Origin: an uncultured Bacteroidota bacterium
GTDB lineage: Bacteria; Bacteroidota; Bacteroidia; Flavobacteriales; BACL11
Assembly (NCBI GenBank): GCA_902587125.1
Contig: CACIJW010000002.1
Location: forward strand, 62,001 to 126,000
Reading direction: 5' to 3'
Length of the DNA stretch: 64,000 bases
Below the pieces are notes generated by a model. It saw only the letters and a program-made list of their open reading frames with translations. It ran no database searches and was not told the origin of the DNA. Below, piece by piece: positions 36,455-45,449 of this stretch (the first letter of the stretch is position 1; each line of letters starts with the position of its first letter). The translations under genes were made by a program, and so were the position numbers.

Positions 36455-36901
36455 TCAGTTGATACTGCAGTTTAGCCAGCCTTTTTCACAATTAGAACCA
36501 AATTTTTTGTAAAAATTTATAGCATCTTTGTTCCAATCTAGTACCTGCCAGCAAAATCCATTATATTCTTTTGATATAATTATGAGATTCTTAAAAATTT
36601 CTGAGCCAAAACCTTTACCTCTATGTTTTTCGGTAACAATTAAATCTTCCAAATATAAAATCTCTCCCTTCCAACTCGAATATCTAATATAATACATTGC
36701 AATTCCAACAATTTCATTGTTAAACTCACCAACAATAAAATTATAGCTTGGTTTTTCTTTAAAACAATCATTCAAAAGGGAATCCTGACTTATTATTAGC
36801 TTATGTTCTGACTTTTCATATATCGCTAATTCTTTTATGAGTTTGAAGAGAGAAGTAATATCTTTTTTTTCACCTTTTCTTATTTTTAAATTTTTCATCA
36901 T
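36455..36901 (-). CDS. GNAT-family N-acetyltransferase
   Basis: The 148-residue product has the diamine-acetyltransferase-like pattern: IRKGEKKDITSLFKLIKELA, the beta-4 strand YLEDLIVTEKHRGKGFGSEI with the acetyl-CoA pyrophosphate loop RGKGFG, and CWQVLDWNKDAINFYKKFG. The substrate is unknown (polyamine or amino acid derivatives are possible). It overlaps the QueD-like gene by 4 nt and lies 20 nt from phr, so it is in the same operon. Confidence 0.85.
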   Translation of the reverse strand: MMKNLKIRKGEKKDITSLFKLIKELAIYEKSEHKLIISQDSLLNDCFKEKPSYNFIVGEFNNEIVGIAMYYIRYSSWKGEILYLEDLIVTEKHRGKGFGSEIFKNLIIISKEYNGFCWQVLDWNKDAINFYKKFGSNCEKGWLNCSIN

Positions 36902-37368
36902 TTTTTATTAAGATATATGGCACTATTGTTTTCGTTTTCGCTGAATTCAATTTTTCTAATATTAACTCTACTACTAGTCTCAAGCTTGATAAACTCAGAT
37001 AGCTTGTTGTAGATATATTCGGCGAAACCCTCTGCTCCAACATAGGGTATTATTCTCAATTGGATAATTTTATTTTCATTCATTTTTATGAACTCTTGCA
37101 AAAAAGGATCATCTTCTGCAATTATAACTGTATGATCAAACATATACTTTATCCACTCATCTGGTCGCATTCCATCGATTTTATTTTTTGCTCTTTTCAT
37201 TCCTCCAAAATCCCAGACCCAGTTATTCTCATCTAGATCACCCTCAAAATAGACTTTAAATGATATTGCGTATCCGTGTAGAAAGCTGCAATGAGTATGC
37301 TTTGCTCTCCATTGCCTAAAGCAGCAAGTAAATCCGCTAAATCTCTTTGTTGAAATAAATTTTTTCAT
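36898..37368 (-). CDS. 6-pyruvoyl-tetrahydropterin/6-carboxy-tetrahydropterin synthase-like protein
   Basis: The 156-residue protein has the PTPS fold: FSGFTCCF at the N-terminus, THCSFLHGYAI at residues 25-35 with the catalytic-position Cys27, NWVWDFGGMK, and MFDHTVII with the Asp-His pair. However the zinc motif is HGY (31-33) instead of HGH, so one standard zinc ligand is a tyrosine. It may have a shifted zinc site or another function. The overlap with both neighbours (4 nt and 32 nt) places it in the photolyase operon, suggesting a pterin role, perhaps for the photolyase antenna; queuosine synthesis is the default alternative. Confidence 0.75.
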   Translation of the reverse strand: MKKFISTKRFSGFTCCFRQWRAKHTHCSFLHGYAISFKVYFEGDLDENNWVWDFGGMKRAKNKIDGMRPDEWIKYMFDHTVIIAEDDPFLQEFIKMNENKIIQLRIIPYVGAEGFAEYIYNKLSEFIKLETSSRVNIRKIEFSENENNSAIYLNKK

Positions 37369-37753
37369 TGTATATTTTTTTGATTAATAAATTATTTTGT
37401 TTTGGGTTTTTATATTGCAACTTGTAAATTGAATTCTCAATTTGAAGTGTAAGTACATTGTCGTTACTCATAATTTTTAGTTTATTAAAATGACAACAGT
37501 CTAAGTACTCCTCGTTTTTAAATCTGAAATGCAGTGATATACCCTTTTTTCTTATCTCTATATTAGAGTAAACAATATCTGAAGACTCTGAAAATTCATC
37601 ACTGAGATCATTATTTCTAATTGAAATGATTCTATACTGTTGTGAACCATAAATACCTTTTTTAATTCTTTCAATAAATGTGTATCCTTTACCTGAGAAG
37701 TCATTTAACAAACTTTGTAGTTCGGTTTTTTTTATTTTTTTATTCACTAACAC
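37337..37753 (-). CDS. Unknown 138-residue protein leading the photolyase operon
   Basis: The product begins at GTG 37753, since an in-frame stop lies just upstream. It is basic, with a helical start (IKKTELQSLLNDFSGKGYTF), then GIYGSQQYRIISIRNND and a beta-rich tail rich in charged residues. No family is recognised. It overlaps the QueD-like gene by 32 nt and is behind a TANNTTTG box, so it is transcribed with queD-like, GNAT and phr. Confidence 0.65.
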   Translation of the reverse strand: MLVNKKIKKTELQSLLNDFSGKGYTFIERIKKGIYGSQQYRIISIRNNDLSDEFSESSDIVYSNIEIRKKGISLHFRFKNEEYLDCCHFNKLKIMSNDNVLTLQIENSIYKLQYKNPKQNNLLIKKIYNEKIYFNKEI

Positions 37754-37783
37754 TTAGTATAATTTATATGTAAAAAAGTTATG

Positions 37784-37791
37784 CAAAATTA
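37784..37791 (-). promoter_or_regulatory. -7 promoter box TAATTTTG for the photolyase operon
   Basis: The minus-strand octamer matches TANNTTTG and lies 30 nt before the GTG start at 37753, directly after the tmRNA terminator. The tmRNA gene has the identical box upstream, so both use the same promoter form. Confidence 0.45.
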
Positions 37792-37793
37792 GT

Positions 37794-37801
37794 AAAAAAA
37801 G
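37794..37801 (-). terminator. T-run terminator after tmRNA
   Basis: Seven consecutive T on the minus strand follow directly after the tmRNA acceptor and T-arm helices, which can act as the hairpin of an intrinsic terminator. Confidence 0.5.
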
Positions 37802-38158
37802 TGGAGCTGGTGGGATTTGAACCCACGTCCAAACAAGCAATTTAAAAGGGTTCTACATGCTTATCATTACTTTTATTTCAAATTATTAAGGTTGTAATGA
37901 AAACCAAACAAATAATTCAATTCTCTAATTCTCATTAAAATAGCGAGAAATTATTTTAACTATCCTAACAAATATGATGCCTCAAAGTAAACCGTTAGGA
38001 AAATTTACAAGAGACAAAAGCTAATTAATTATTAATTAAGCAGCTAAAGCGTAATTATTTTCGCCAATTAAAAAAGTTGTAATTATGTTTAACGAGAAAA
38101 TTACAAGCTCGACATGCTAGCTAAAAAATTATTCTTGTTGTCAAAACCTGTCAGCCCC
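37802..38158 (-). ncRNA. ssrA: tmRNA
   Basis: Reading the minus strand, the 5' end is GGGGCTGACAGG and the 3' end is the T-arm GTGGGTTCAAATCCCAC followed by CAGCTCCA, which closes the alanine-type acceptor stem with the 5' GGGGCTG. The tag frame (38065 to 38036) reads GENNYALAA and TAA, the Flavobacteria form of the degradation tag. The RNA rescues stalled ribosomes together with SmpB. The CCA tail is not encoded (bases after the discriminator are CTT), so it must be added by CCA transferase. Predicted mature length 357 nt. Confidence 0.96.
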
Positions 38159-38177
38159 AAAATATAAAGATCTGATG

Positions 38178-38185
38178 CAAAATTA
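38178..38185 (-). promoter_or_regulatory. -7 promoter box TAATTTTG for tmRNA
   Basis: The minus-strand octamer matches TANNTTTG, 20 nt before the mature tmRNA 5' end. A start about 6 nt downstream leaves a short 5' leader for RNase P to remove. Confidence 0.5.
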
Positions 38186-38214
38186 AAAAAAAAGCTGATT
38201 ATAAAATCCTTTTA

Positions 38215-38222
38215 TATTTTTG
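38215..38222 (+). promoter_or_regulatory. -7 promoter box TATTTTTG for the saccharopine-dehydrogenase-like gene
   Basis: The octamer matches TANNTTTG and ends 4 nt before the ATG at 38227, which would give a leaderless message. Confidence 0.5.
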
Positions 38223-38226
38223 TACA

Positions 38227-39423
38227 ATGAAAATAGGAATAATTAGGGAGGATAAAATACCAGTTGATAAAAGAACTCCTTTAACTCCGAAGCAATGTTT
38301 ACATATCAAGGAAAAATTCAGTGAATTAATTATCTATGTTCAAGAAAGTAGACACAGGTGTTTTACTGACAGTGAATATTTAGATTTAAATATTAAAGTT
38401 GTAAAAAATCTTGACCATTGTGATATAATTATTGGCATTAAAGAGATTAAAATAAATAATATAATACATGGGATGTCTTATATTTTCTTCTCACACACAA
38501 TTAAAAAACAAGAGTACAATAAGAAACTGCTAAAAAGTCTATTATCATCAAATAATACATTATATGACTATGAGGTTATGAAAAATAATGGAAAAAGATT
38601 AATAGGTTTTGGAAAATACGCAGGTATTGTGGGAGCATACAATAGTTTTCGCGCTTACGGTTTAAAAACAAAAAAATTTAATATTGATAAAGCTTCAACT
38701 TTTAATAGTAAAGAAGAAATTTTTAAAATATTAAATAATATTCAAATTTCAAATGAAAAAATTCTTATAACTGGAGTAGGTAATGTCTCAAAAGGTATAG
38801 TTGAGGTTCTACAAAATATGAGTATACGAAAAGTAGATTCAAATGAGATTATTACTCAATCTTATAATGAGCCAGTATACTCACAAATTGACTGTTTAGA
38901 CTATTACAAAAGAATTGATAATTCAAATAAAGATATTTATGATTTTTACAATAATCCCTCAAGCTATGTTTCTACAATGAAAAAGTATTTATCATTTGTG
39001 GATATTTTAATAACAGGTCATTATCACTCAGAACTTTCTCCACCAATTATCACAAAGTCTGACTTTAATTTAAAAGATCTGAAACTTAAAGTTATTGGAG
39101 ATATCTCATGTGATATTGCAACAGCTATCGCTTCAACAATTAGGCCCTCAACAATTCAAAATCCAATTTATGGTTATAATTATAAGACTCATGAGGAAGA
39201 TGATTTTCTAAAAGAAAATACAATTGCCGTTATGGCTGTAGATAACCTACCTTGTGAATTACCAAGAGATTCCTCAAAAGACTTTGGAGATCAATTAATC
39301 AAACACTTAATACCTTTTATTGCTGATAATAATCATTTTATTTTAAAAAATTCCATGATTTGTAAAAATGGAGTATTAACAAATAATTTTAGTTATCTAA
39401 AAGACTTTGTTAGTACTGCTTGA
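38227..39423 (+). CDS. NAD(P)-dependent saccharopine/alanine dehydrogenase-like oxidoreductase
   Basis: The 398-residue product starts KIGIIREDKIPVDKRTPLTP, the AlaDH/PNT N-terminal signature shared with fungal Lys1, then FFSHTIKKQEYNKKLL, RLIGFGKYAGIVGAYNSF and the nucleotide-binding ILITGVGNVSKGIVEVL (GxGxxG). Later GDISCDIATAI resembles the lysine-forming saccharopine dehydrogenases. The likely reaction is reversible NAD-linked conversion of saccharopine to lysine and 2-oxoglutarate, but no lysine pathway gene is nearby to prove it. The 3' end overlaps the convergent rpe by 14 nt. Confidence 0.82.
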   Translation: MKIGIIREDKIPVDKRTPLTPKQCLHIKEKFSELIIYVQESRHRCFTDSEYLDLNIKVVKNLDHCDIIIGIKEIKINNIIHGMSYIFFSHTIKKQEYNKKLLKSLLSSNNTLYDYEVMKNNGKRLIGFGKYAGIVGAYNSFRAYGLKTKKFNIDKASTFNSKEEIFKILNNIQISNEKILITGVGNVSKGIVEVLQNMSIRKVDSNEIITQSYNEPVYSQIDCLDYYKRIDNSNKDIYDFYNNPSSYVSTMKKYLSFVDILITGHYHSELSPPIITKSDFNLKDLKLKVIGDISCDIATAIASTIRPSTIQNPIYGYNYKTHEEDDFLKENTIAVMAVDNLPCELPRDSSKDFGDQLIKHLIPFIADNNHFILKNSMICKNGVLTNNFSYLKDFVSTA

Positions 39424-40060
39424 GTTTTTTTATTGTTTCAATAGGATTTTCAGATTTGAACACAAAACTGCCTGCAACTAATACGTCTGCTCCAAGACTC
39501 ACAAGCTCTTTAGAATTTTGAAGATTTACACCACCGTCAATTTCAATTAAAAAAGAACAATTTTTATCATTTCGTATTTTATTTAATTCTCGGACTTTGT
39601 TAAATGTATTTTTAATAAACTTTTGACCTCCAAATCCAGGGTTGACTGACATTAAGCAAACTAAGTCAATATCTCCAATTACATTTTCTAAACTATTTAT
39701 AGATGTGTGTGGGTTGATTGCAACTCCAGCTTTCATATCATTTTCTTTGATTTCACAAATAGTTCTATGAAGATGGTTACAAGCTTCAAAGTGAACAGTT
39801 AAGATGTCAGCACCAACGCTTTTGAATTTTTGTATATATTTTTCTGGATTAACAATCATTAGGTGAACATCTAGCTTTTTTTTGGCTAAAGATTTGATGC
39901 TTTTGATAACAGGAAAACCAAAAGAAATATTAGGAACAAAAACCCCATCCATTACGTCTATATGAAACCAATCTGCCTTGCTTTCATTTACCATTTGGCA
40001 TTCCTTGCTTAGATTACCAAAATCCGATGCAAGAATTGATGGTGCAATGAGATGATTCAC
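39410..40060 (-). CDS. rpe: Ribulose-phosphate 3-epimerase
   Basis: The 216-residue TIM-barrel enzyme interconverts ribulose-5-phosphate and xylulose-5-phosphate. Landmarks are APSILASDFGNL near residue 6, DWFHIDVMDGVFVPN with the metal-binding His and Asp, LDVHLMIVNPEKYI, MSVNPGFGGQKFI and EIDGGVNLQN. It lies 7 nt downstream of rpoD on the same strand. Confidence 0.96.
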   Translation of the reverse strand: MNHLIAPSILASDFGNLSKECQMVNESKADWFHIDVMDGVFVPNISFGFPVIKSIKSLAKKKLDVHLMIVNPEKYIQKFKSVGADILTVHFEACNHLHRTICEIKENDMKAGVAINPHTSINSLENVIGDIDLVCLMSVNPGFGGQKFIKNTFNKVRELNKIRNDKNCSFLIEIDGGVNLQNSKELVSLGADVLVAGSFVFKSENPIETIKKLKQY

Positions 40061-40067
40061 TGTTTTT

Positions 40068-40931
40068 TTAACCTAAATAAGTTTTTAGAATTTTACTTCT
40101 TGATGTGTGCTTTAATCTTCTTACAGCTTTTTCTTTGATTTGTCTAACTCTCTCTCTAGTTAAATCAAACTTTTCACCTATCTCTTCGAGAGTCATTGCA
40201 TGACCACCACTTAATCCAAAGTATGATGAAATAACATCAGCTTCTCTAGGCGTAAGTGTGTCTAATGCTCTACTTATCTCTTCTCTTAGTGATTCTAAAA
40301 TTAAACTACTGTCAGGGCTAGGACTTTCTTCAGAACCCATAACGTCATATAGGTTGCTGTCTTCTCCATCAATTAGAGGTGCGTCCATAGATACATGTCG
40401 GCCAGAGTTTTTTAGCGATTGTTTTACTTCAGCTATTGATAATTCTACAAGTTCTGCAATTTCTTCAGCGGTTGGTGGTCTTTCAAATTCTTGTTCAAGC
40501 TTTGCATAAGCCTTATTTATTTTATTTATTGAGCCAATCTTGTTTAAAGGAAGCCTTACAATTCTAGACTGTTCAGCCAATGCTTGCAAGATAGATTGTC
40601 TTATCCACCAGACAGCATAAGAAATAAATTTAAAACCTCTAGTTTCATCAAATCTTTTAGCTGCCTTAATTAATCCAAGATTTCCTTCATTTATAAGGTC
40701 TGGTAATGTTAGTCCTTGATTTTGATATTGTTTAGCAACCGATACAACAAATCTTAAGTTTGCTTTTGTGAGTTTATCTAAAGCTTTTTCATCACCAGCT
40801 TTAATTTTCTGAGCTAGTTCAACCTCTTCTTCAGCTGTAATCAGTTCAACTCTACCAATTTCTTGTAAATATTTGTCTAACGATGCAGTTTCTCTGTTTG
40901 TTACCTGTTTAGTTATTTTTAATTGTCTCAT
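40068..40931 (-). CDS. rpoD: RNA polymerase primary sigma factor (RpoD/SigA, short Bacteroidota form)
   Basis: The 287-residue protein has region 1.2 ([13 protein letters not shown]), region 2 with [13 protein letters not shown] (the -10 recognition helix), region 3, and region 4 ending with [18 protein letters not shown]. It lacks the long N-terminal region 1.1, as is normal for the Bacteroidota primary sigma factor, which reads the unusual TTG/TANNTTTG promoters found throughout this window. Confidence 0.96.
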   Translation of the reverse strand: MRQLKITKQVTNRETASLDKYLQEIGRVELITAEEEVELAQKIKAGDEKALDKLTKANLRFVVSVAKQYQNQGLTLPDLINEGNLGLIKAAKRFDETRGFKFISYAVWWIRQSILQALAEQSRIVRLPLNKIGSINKINKAYAKLEQEFERPPTAEEIAELVELSIAEVKQSLKNSGRHVSMDAPLIDGEDSNLYDVMGSEESPSPDSSLILESLREEISRALDTLTPREADVISSYFGLSGGHAMTLEEIGEKFDLTRERVRQIKEKAVRRLKHTSRSKILKTYLG

Positions 40932-40992
40932 TTTAGATTTTGATGTTAGTTTGGTTTGATTTTACGGATTCTTGTGAAAAAGGTTACAAAAA

Positions 40993-43122
40993 TTATTCTT
41001 TTTTAGTTTCTTTTTTTTCAATTAATACTTTTCTTGAAAGTTTGAGTTTACCACTTTTTTCATCAATATTAATAAGTTTAACTTCAATTTCTTGACCTTC
41101 TTTTAAATGATCTTCTACTTTTTCAACTCTTTCCCAAGCTATTTCAGAAATATGAAGTAATCCGTCCGTATTCTTTGAAATACCAACAAATGCACCAAAT
41201 GTAGTGATATTCTTGACTATTCCTTTGTAAACTTTATTTAGCTCTGGAACAAATGCAATACTTTTGATTTCAGAGATCGCAAAATCGATTTTTTCTTGAT
41301 CTGTACCAAGTATCTCTACAATACCTTTTTCGTCAACCTCTTCTATTGAAATAGAGGTCTCTGTTTTTTGTTGCATTTCTTGAATTACTTTTCCTCCAGG
41401 CCCTATTATTGCACCTATAGTCGATTTAGGAACTGTTAGTGTTATTATTTTTGGAGTCTGTGGTTTAAGATTTGTTCTTGGTTCTTTAATACATTCCTCA
41501 ATTTTATCAAGTATATGAAGCCTACCATTCTTAGCTTGATTTAAAGCTTTTTCGAGTATCTCATAAGACAGTCCTTCAATTTTAATATCCATTTGGCATG
41601 CTGTAATTCCGTCCCTTGTTCCCGTAACTTTAAAATCCATATCTCCAAGATGATCTTCATCACCTAATATATCTGAAAGTATGGCATATCTTGATTTATC
41701 CTCTTTGTCTGAGATTAATCCCATTGCAATTCCTGAAACAGGTTTTTTTATGTTTATTCCAGCATCCATTAGAGCCAATGTACCAGCGCAGACAGTTGCC
41801 ATTGATGATGAACCATTGGATTCAAGAATGTCTGAGACAATTCTTATTGTGTAAGGAGTATCATCTGGAACGACTTTTGCTAAAGCTCTTTGTGCTAAAT
41901 TACCATGTCCAATCTCTCTTCTTGATGTTCCTCTAATTGGTCGAGCTTCTCCAGTTGAAAATGGAGGAAAGTTGTAGTGTAAGTAAAACCTTTCACTTCC
42001 TTGTTCAGTAACACCATCAATTCTATTAACATCAGTAGCAGACCCCAATGTAACAGTAGTTAAAGACTGAGTTTCTCCTCTGGTAAATACTGCAGAGCCA
42101 TGAGGAGATTTTAAGTAGTCAACTTCACACCATATGTTTCTAATTTCATCACTTTTTCTTCCATCTAATCTTATTCCCTCATCCAAAAGTAGATTTCTGA
42201 CCGCTTTTTTTTCTGTTATGTAGTAATATTGATTTATTAGTGAATCATTCTCTTCAACAAAAGATTCATCCAGATCGGTTTTAAAATCTTCCTTAATTTT
42301 TGAAAATTCTAAACCTCTTTCTTCTTTACTCAAAGATTTCTTTGCTACATCATAAATTTTCTGATAAGTTTTTACTTCGACTTGATTTTTTAAATCATTA
42401 TCATGCTTTTCATGAGAATATTCTCTTTTATCAGATGATTTTGTTTCAATCTCTAATTCCTTTTGAATTTCACATTGAACTTTTATTGCTTCATGAGCAA
42501 ACTTTATTGCATCAATCATTTCCTTTTCTGAAACTTCGTCCATTTCTCCTTCAACCATTGCAACACTGTCAGATGAAGCTCCAACAATTAAATCTAAATC
42601 ACTTTTTTCAATTTGCTCAGGAGTTGGATTTATAATAAAGGTATTATCAGTTCTGGTTACTCGAACTTCAGAAATAGGTCCATTAAAGGGAATATCAGAA
42701 ACTGATAGTGCAGCAGATGCAGCTAAAGCAGCTAAGCAATCAGGCATAACATTTTCATCATGTGAATTGAGTGATATCATAACTTGAACATCGGAATGGT
42801 AATCATCAGGAAACATTGGTCTTAAAATTCTATCAACTAATCTCATTATCAATATTTCATGGTTCGAGGGTCTAGCTTCCCTTTTTAAAAAACCTCCAGG
42901 ATACCTTCCATCAGCAGCAAATTTTTCTCTGTAGTCTACAGTCAAGGGAAGAAAGTTAATGCCTTCCATTGCGTCTTTGTTGGAAACTACAGTTGCTAAT
43001 AAGTGAGTTGACCCCATTGTTACTTCTACTGAACCGTGTGCTTGCTTTGCAAGTTTACCAGTTTTTAATGTTATTTCTCTCCCGTCAGGTAGAGTTATAA
43101 CTTTTCTTATTTCTTTAAGCAT
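40993..43122 (-). CDS. pnp: Polynucleotide phosphorylase
   Basis: The 709-residue exoribonuclease has two RNase PH domains ([20 protein letters not shown] in the first; [13 protein letters not shown] and FPPFSTGE in the second), a KH domain ([18 protein letters not shown] near residue 565) and a C-terminal S1 domain ([18 protein letters not shown]). It degrades RNA from the 3' end with phosphate. It follows rpsO by 27 nt, the classic rpsO-pnp order, with no promoter box between, so the two should be cotranscribed. Confidence 0.97.
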   Translation of the reverse strand: MLKEIRKVITLPDGREITLKTGKLAKQAHGSVEVTMGSTHLLATVVSNKDAMEGINFLPLTVDYREKFAADGRYPGGFLKREARPSNHEILIMRLVDRILRPMFPDDYHSDVQVMISLNSHDENVMPDCLAALAASAALSVSDIPFNGPISEVRVTRTDNTFIINPTPEQIEKSDLDLIVGASSDSVAMVEGEMDEVSEKEMIDAIKFAHEAIKVQCEIQKELEIETKSSDKREYSHEKHDNDLKNQVEVKTYQKIYDVAKKSLSKEERGLEFSKIKEDFKTDLDESFVEENDSLINQYYYITEKKAVRNLLLDEGIRLDGRKSDEIRNIWCEVDYLKSPHGSAVFTRGETQSLTTVTLGSATDVNRIDGVTEQGSERFYLHYNFPPFSTGEARPIRGTSRREIGHGNLAQRALAKVVPDDTPYTIRIVSDILESNGSSSMATVCAGTLALMDAGINIKKPVSGIAMGLISDKEDKSRYAILSDILGDEDHLGDMDFKVTGTRDGITACQMDIKIEGLSYEILEKALNQAKNGRLHILDKIEECIKEPRTNLKPQTPKIITLTVPKSTIGAIIGPGGKVIQEMQQKTETSISIEEVDEKGIVEILGTDQEKIDFAISEIKSIAFVPELNKVYKGIVKNITTFGAFVGISKNTDGLLHISEIAWERVEKVEDHLKEGQEIEVKLINIDEKSGKLKLSRKVLIEKKETKKE

Positions 43123-43149
43123 ATTATTGTATTTGTGGGAGAATAATAA

Positions 43150-43416
43150 TTATCTCCTTAGTTTGAGATCTTTAATAAGTTCTCTGTATTTGATTATATT
43201 TTTTTCTCTTAGATAGTCTAATAAATTTCTTCTTTTACCAACCATTAGTTGTAGGGATCTTTGTGTGTTGAAATCCTTTTTATTAAGCTTCAGATGATTA
43301 GTAAGTTGGTTTATTCTTTCAGTAAATAATGCTATTTGACTGTATACTGAGCCAGTATCTTTTTCATTATTACCATATTTTTTAAAAATTTTCTTTTTGT
43401 CTATTGTTTCTGACAT
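43150..43416 (-). CDS. rpsO: 30S ribosomal protein S15
   Basis: The 88-residue protein has the S15 pattern TGSVYSQIALFTERINQLTN-like core and LMVGKRRNLLDYLREKNIIKY (landmarks GSVYSQIALFTERI and VGKRRNLLDYL). It binds 16S rRNA helices in the central domain of the small subunit. It is preceded by a TANNTTTG promoter box and followed by pnp. Confidence 0.97.
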   Translation of the reverse strand: MSETIDKKKIFKKYGNNEKDTGSVYSQIALFTERINQLTNHLKLNKKDFNTQRSLQLMVGKRRNLLDYLREKNIIKYRELIKDLKLRR

Positions 43417-43434
43417 ATAATTTTATTAAGGCTG

Positions 43435-43442
43435 CAAATCTA
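43435..43442 (-). promoter_or_regulatory. -7 promoter box TAGATTTG for rpsO-pnp
   Basis: The minus-strand octamer matches TANNTTTG, 18 nt before the rpsO ATG in the 57-nt gap after accD. Confidence 0.5.
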
Positions 43443-43473
43443 CTAAAATTAAATGTAAATTCAGATATGAGTA

Positions 43474-44319
43474 CTAGTTTTTGAAAAACACTAGCAGTTT
43501 TTTGATTTTTACTTTTAGATCTTTTCTGTGAACAATAAAGTCAAGAAACCCTTTTTCAAGTAAAAATTCTGAAGTTTGAAATCCTTTTGGTAAGTCTTTT
43601 CCAATTGTCTCCTTTACAACTCTTGGGCCAGCAAAACCAATCAAAGCCTTAGGTTCTGCAATATTTACATCACCAAGCATAGAAAATGATGCAGTTGCTC
43701 CACCAAAAGTAGGATCAGTTAGTAGAGATATGTAAGGAATTTTATTTTCACTTAGCTTGTGAAGTTTAGCTGAAGTTTTTGCTAGTTGCATTAAAGATAA
43801 TGCTGCTTCCATCATACGAGCTCCACCAGACTTTGAAATTATTATCAGAGGGTATCTTTTTTTAATGCAAACATCTATTAGTCTTGATATTTTTTCACCA
43901 ACTACAGAGCCCATTGATCCTCCAATAAATTCAAAATCCATGCAGGCCAAACAAATTGAATCATTGCCAATTTTTCCAATGCCTGTTTTTATTGCATCAT
44001 CTAAGCCTGATTTTTTTGTTGCATTTTTCAGTCTTAGGGAATATGAAATCTTATCTTCAAAATTGAGAGGATCAATTGATTTTATTTCTTTAAATAGTTC
44101 TGTAAATGATTTTTTTTCACAAATTATATTTATGTAATCATTTGATGATATTCTTTCATGGTGATCACAATATGAACATACAAAATAATTTTTTTTATGA
44201 TCCTCAAAAGGAATTATTTTTTTACAATTAGTGCATTTGTGCCAAAGTCCTTCGGGAGTTTCTTTTTTTTGTCTGGTAGAGGTAGTAATTCCCTCCTTAA
44301 TTCTTTTAAACCAACTCAT
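43474..44319 (-). CDS. accD: Acetyl-CoA carboxylase carboxyltransferase subunit beta
   Basis: The 281-residue product has an N-terminal four-cysteine zinc ribbon (CTNCKKIIPF and CSYCDHHERIS) and the carboxyltransferase core with SGGARMMEAALSLMQLAK and LTDPTFGGATASFSMLGD, IGFAGPRV. With AccA it transfers the carboxyl group from biotin to acetyl-CoA to start fatty acid synthesis. It overlaps fbaA by 4 nt, so the two are one operon. Confidence 0.96.
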   Translation of the reverse strand: MSWFKRIKEGITTSTRQKKETPEGLWHKCTNCKKIIPFEDHKKNYFVCSYCDHHERISSNDYINIICEKKSFTELFKEIKSIDPLNFEDKISYSLRLKNATKKSGLDDAIKTGIGKIGNDSICLACMDFEFIGGSMGSVVGEKISRLIDVCIKKRYPLIIISKSGGARMMEAALSLMQLAKTSAKLHKLSENKIPYISLLTDPTFGGATASFSMLGDVNIAEPKALIGFAGPRVVKETIGKDLPKGFQTSEFLLEKGFLDFIVHRKDLKVKIKKLLVFFKN

Positions 44320-45386
44320 TTATTTCTGTTAACGTTGTTAAGATCAGTGAAACATTTAGTAAGTCTTTCTTTAAAAGTAATTTCTCCTTCTCTCAACCAT
44401 ACTCTAGGATCATAATATTTCTTGTTGGGAATATCTTTTCCTTGGGGATTACCAATTTGAGATTTTAGATAATCTTGCTTGCTGCTGAAGTAGTTTCTAG
44501 TTCCAATTGTAAAACCCCATTGAAGATCTGTGTCTATATTCATTTTTATAGCACCATATGAAATTGCTTCTCTAATTTCATCTACAGAAGATCCAGATCC
44601 ACCATGAAAAACGAAATCTATTGGCATTGAATTTTTAGTGGAAAATTTTTCATGTACAAATTTTTGAGAATTTAAGAGAATTTTTGGTGTTAGCTTAACA
44701 TTACCAGGTTTGTATACACCGTGTACATTTCCAAATGCTGCAGCAATTGTGAACTTATCACTAACTTTTATTAATTTTTCATATGCATATGCGACTTCCT
44801 CAGGTTGAGTATACAATTTATTGCTTTCGATGTCAGTGTTGTCGACTCCATCTTCTTCTCCTCCAGTAATTCCTAATTCTATTTCTAATGTCATATCTAT
44901 TTTTGATAAAACTTTTAAATATTCAACGCATGTATTGATATTGTCTTCAATTGGCTCATCAGATAAATCTATCATATGAGATGAGTATAAAGGCTTACTG
45001 TGCAAATTGAACCATTTTTGACTTTCAGAAATTAAACCGTCAATCCATGGTAAGTTTTTTCTGCTACAGTGGTCTGTATGAAGAATTACTGTGGCTCCGT
45101 AGCTTTCGGCAAGTTGATGAACATGCATCGCTCCTGAAATTCCTCCTAATATTGTAGCCTTGTGGTTATTGTTACTGAGACCTTTTCCACTAAAAAAATG
45201 ACAGCCACCGTTTGAAAATTGGATAATGACAGGTGAGTTTAGTTCAGCTGCTGTTTCTAGCACAGCATTAACAGTACTTGAGCTTGTTACATTTACGGCA
45301 GGTAGCGCGTATTTATTAATTTTAGCATCCTCAAATATTTCTTGAACTAATTTGCCAGATGCGACTCCATGTTTAAATTTTGACAT
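44316..45386 (-). CDS. fbaA: Class II fructose-bisphosphate aldolase
   Basis: The ATG at 45386 (MSKFKHGVASG) is chosen, because the GTG at 45395 lies in the promoter box. The 356-residue zinc enzyme has ILHTDHCSRKNLPW with the zinc His and catalytic Asp, ELGITGGEEDGVDN, AAFGNVHGVYKPGNV and FHGGSGS, all class IIA signatures. It cleaves fructose-1,6-bisphosphate in glycolysis and runs in reverse in gluconeogenesis. Confidence 0.96.
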   Translation of the reverse strand: MSKFKHGVASGKLVQEIFEDAKINKYALPAVNVTSSSTVNAVLETAAELNSPVIIQFSNGGCHFFSGKGLSNNNHKATILGGISGAMHVHQLAESYGATVILHTDHCSRKNLPWIDGLISESQKWFNLHSKPLYSSHMIDLSDEPIEDNINTCVEYLKVLSKIDMTLEIELGITGGEEDGVDNTDIESNKLYTQPEEVAYAYEKLIKVSDKFTIAAAFGNVHGVYKPGNVKLTPKILLNSQKFVHEKFSTKNSMPIDFVFHGGSGSSVDEIREAISYGAIKMNIDTDLQWGFTIGTRNYFSSKQDYLKSQIGNPQGKDIPNKKYYDPRVWLREGEITFKERLTKCFTDLNNVNRNK

Positions 45387-45394
45387 TTTATTCA

Positions 45395-45402
45395 CAAAAA
45401 TA
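45395..45402 (-). promoter_or_regulatory. -7 promoter box TATTTTTG for fbaA-accD
   Basis: The minus-strand octamer matches TANNTTTG and ends 8 nt before the fbaA ATG, predicting an almost leaderless message. It also overlaps the alternative GTG start, arguing against that start. Confidence 0.5.
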
Positions 45403-45449
45403 TTAAGATTGATAATATATCATACAGATTTTTTAAATAATTTTAAGTA

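Noticed and set aside
41691-42635. Open frames opposite pnp
   Set aside because: They are antisense to strongly conserved PNPase codons and show leucine-rich composition typical of shadow frames.
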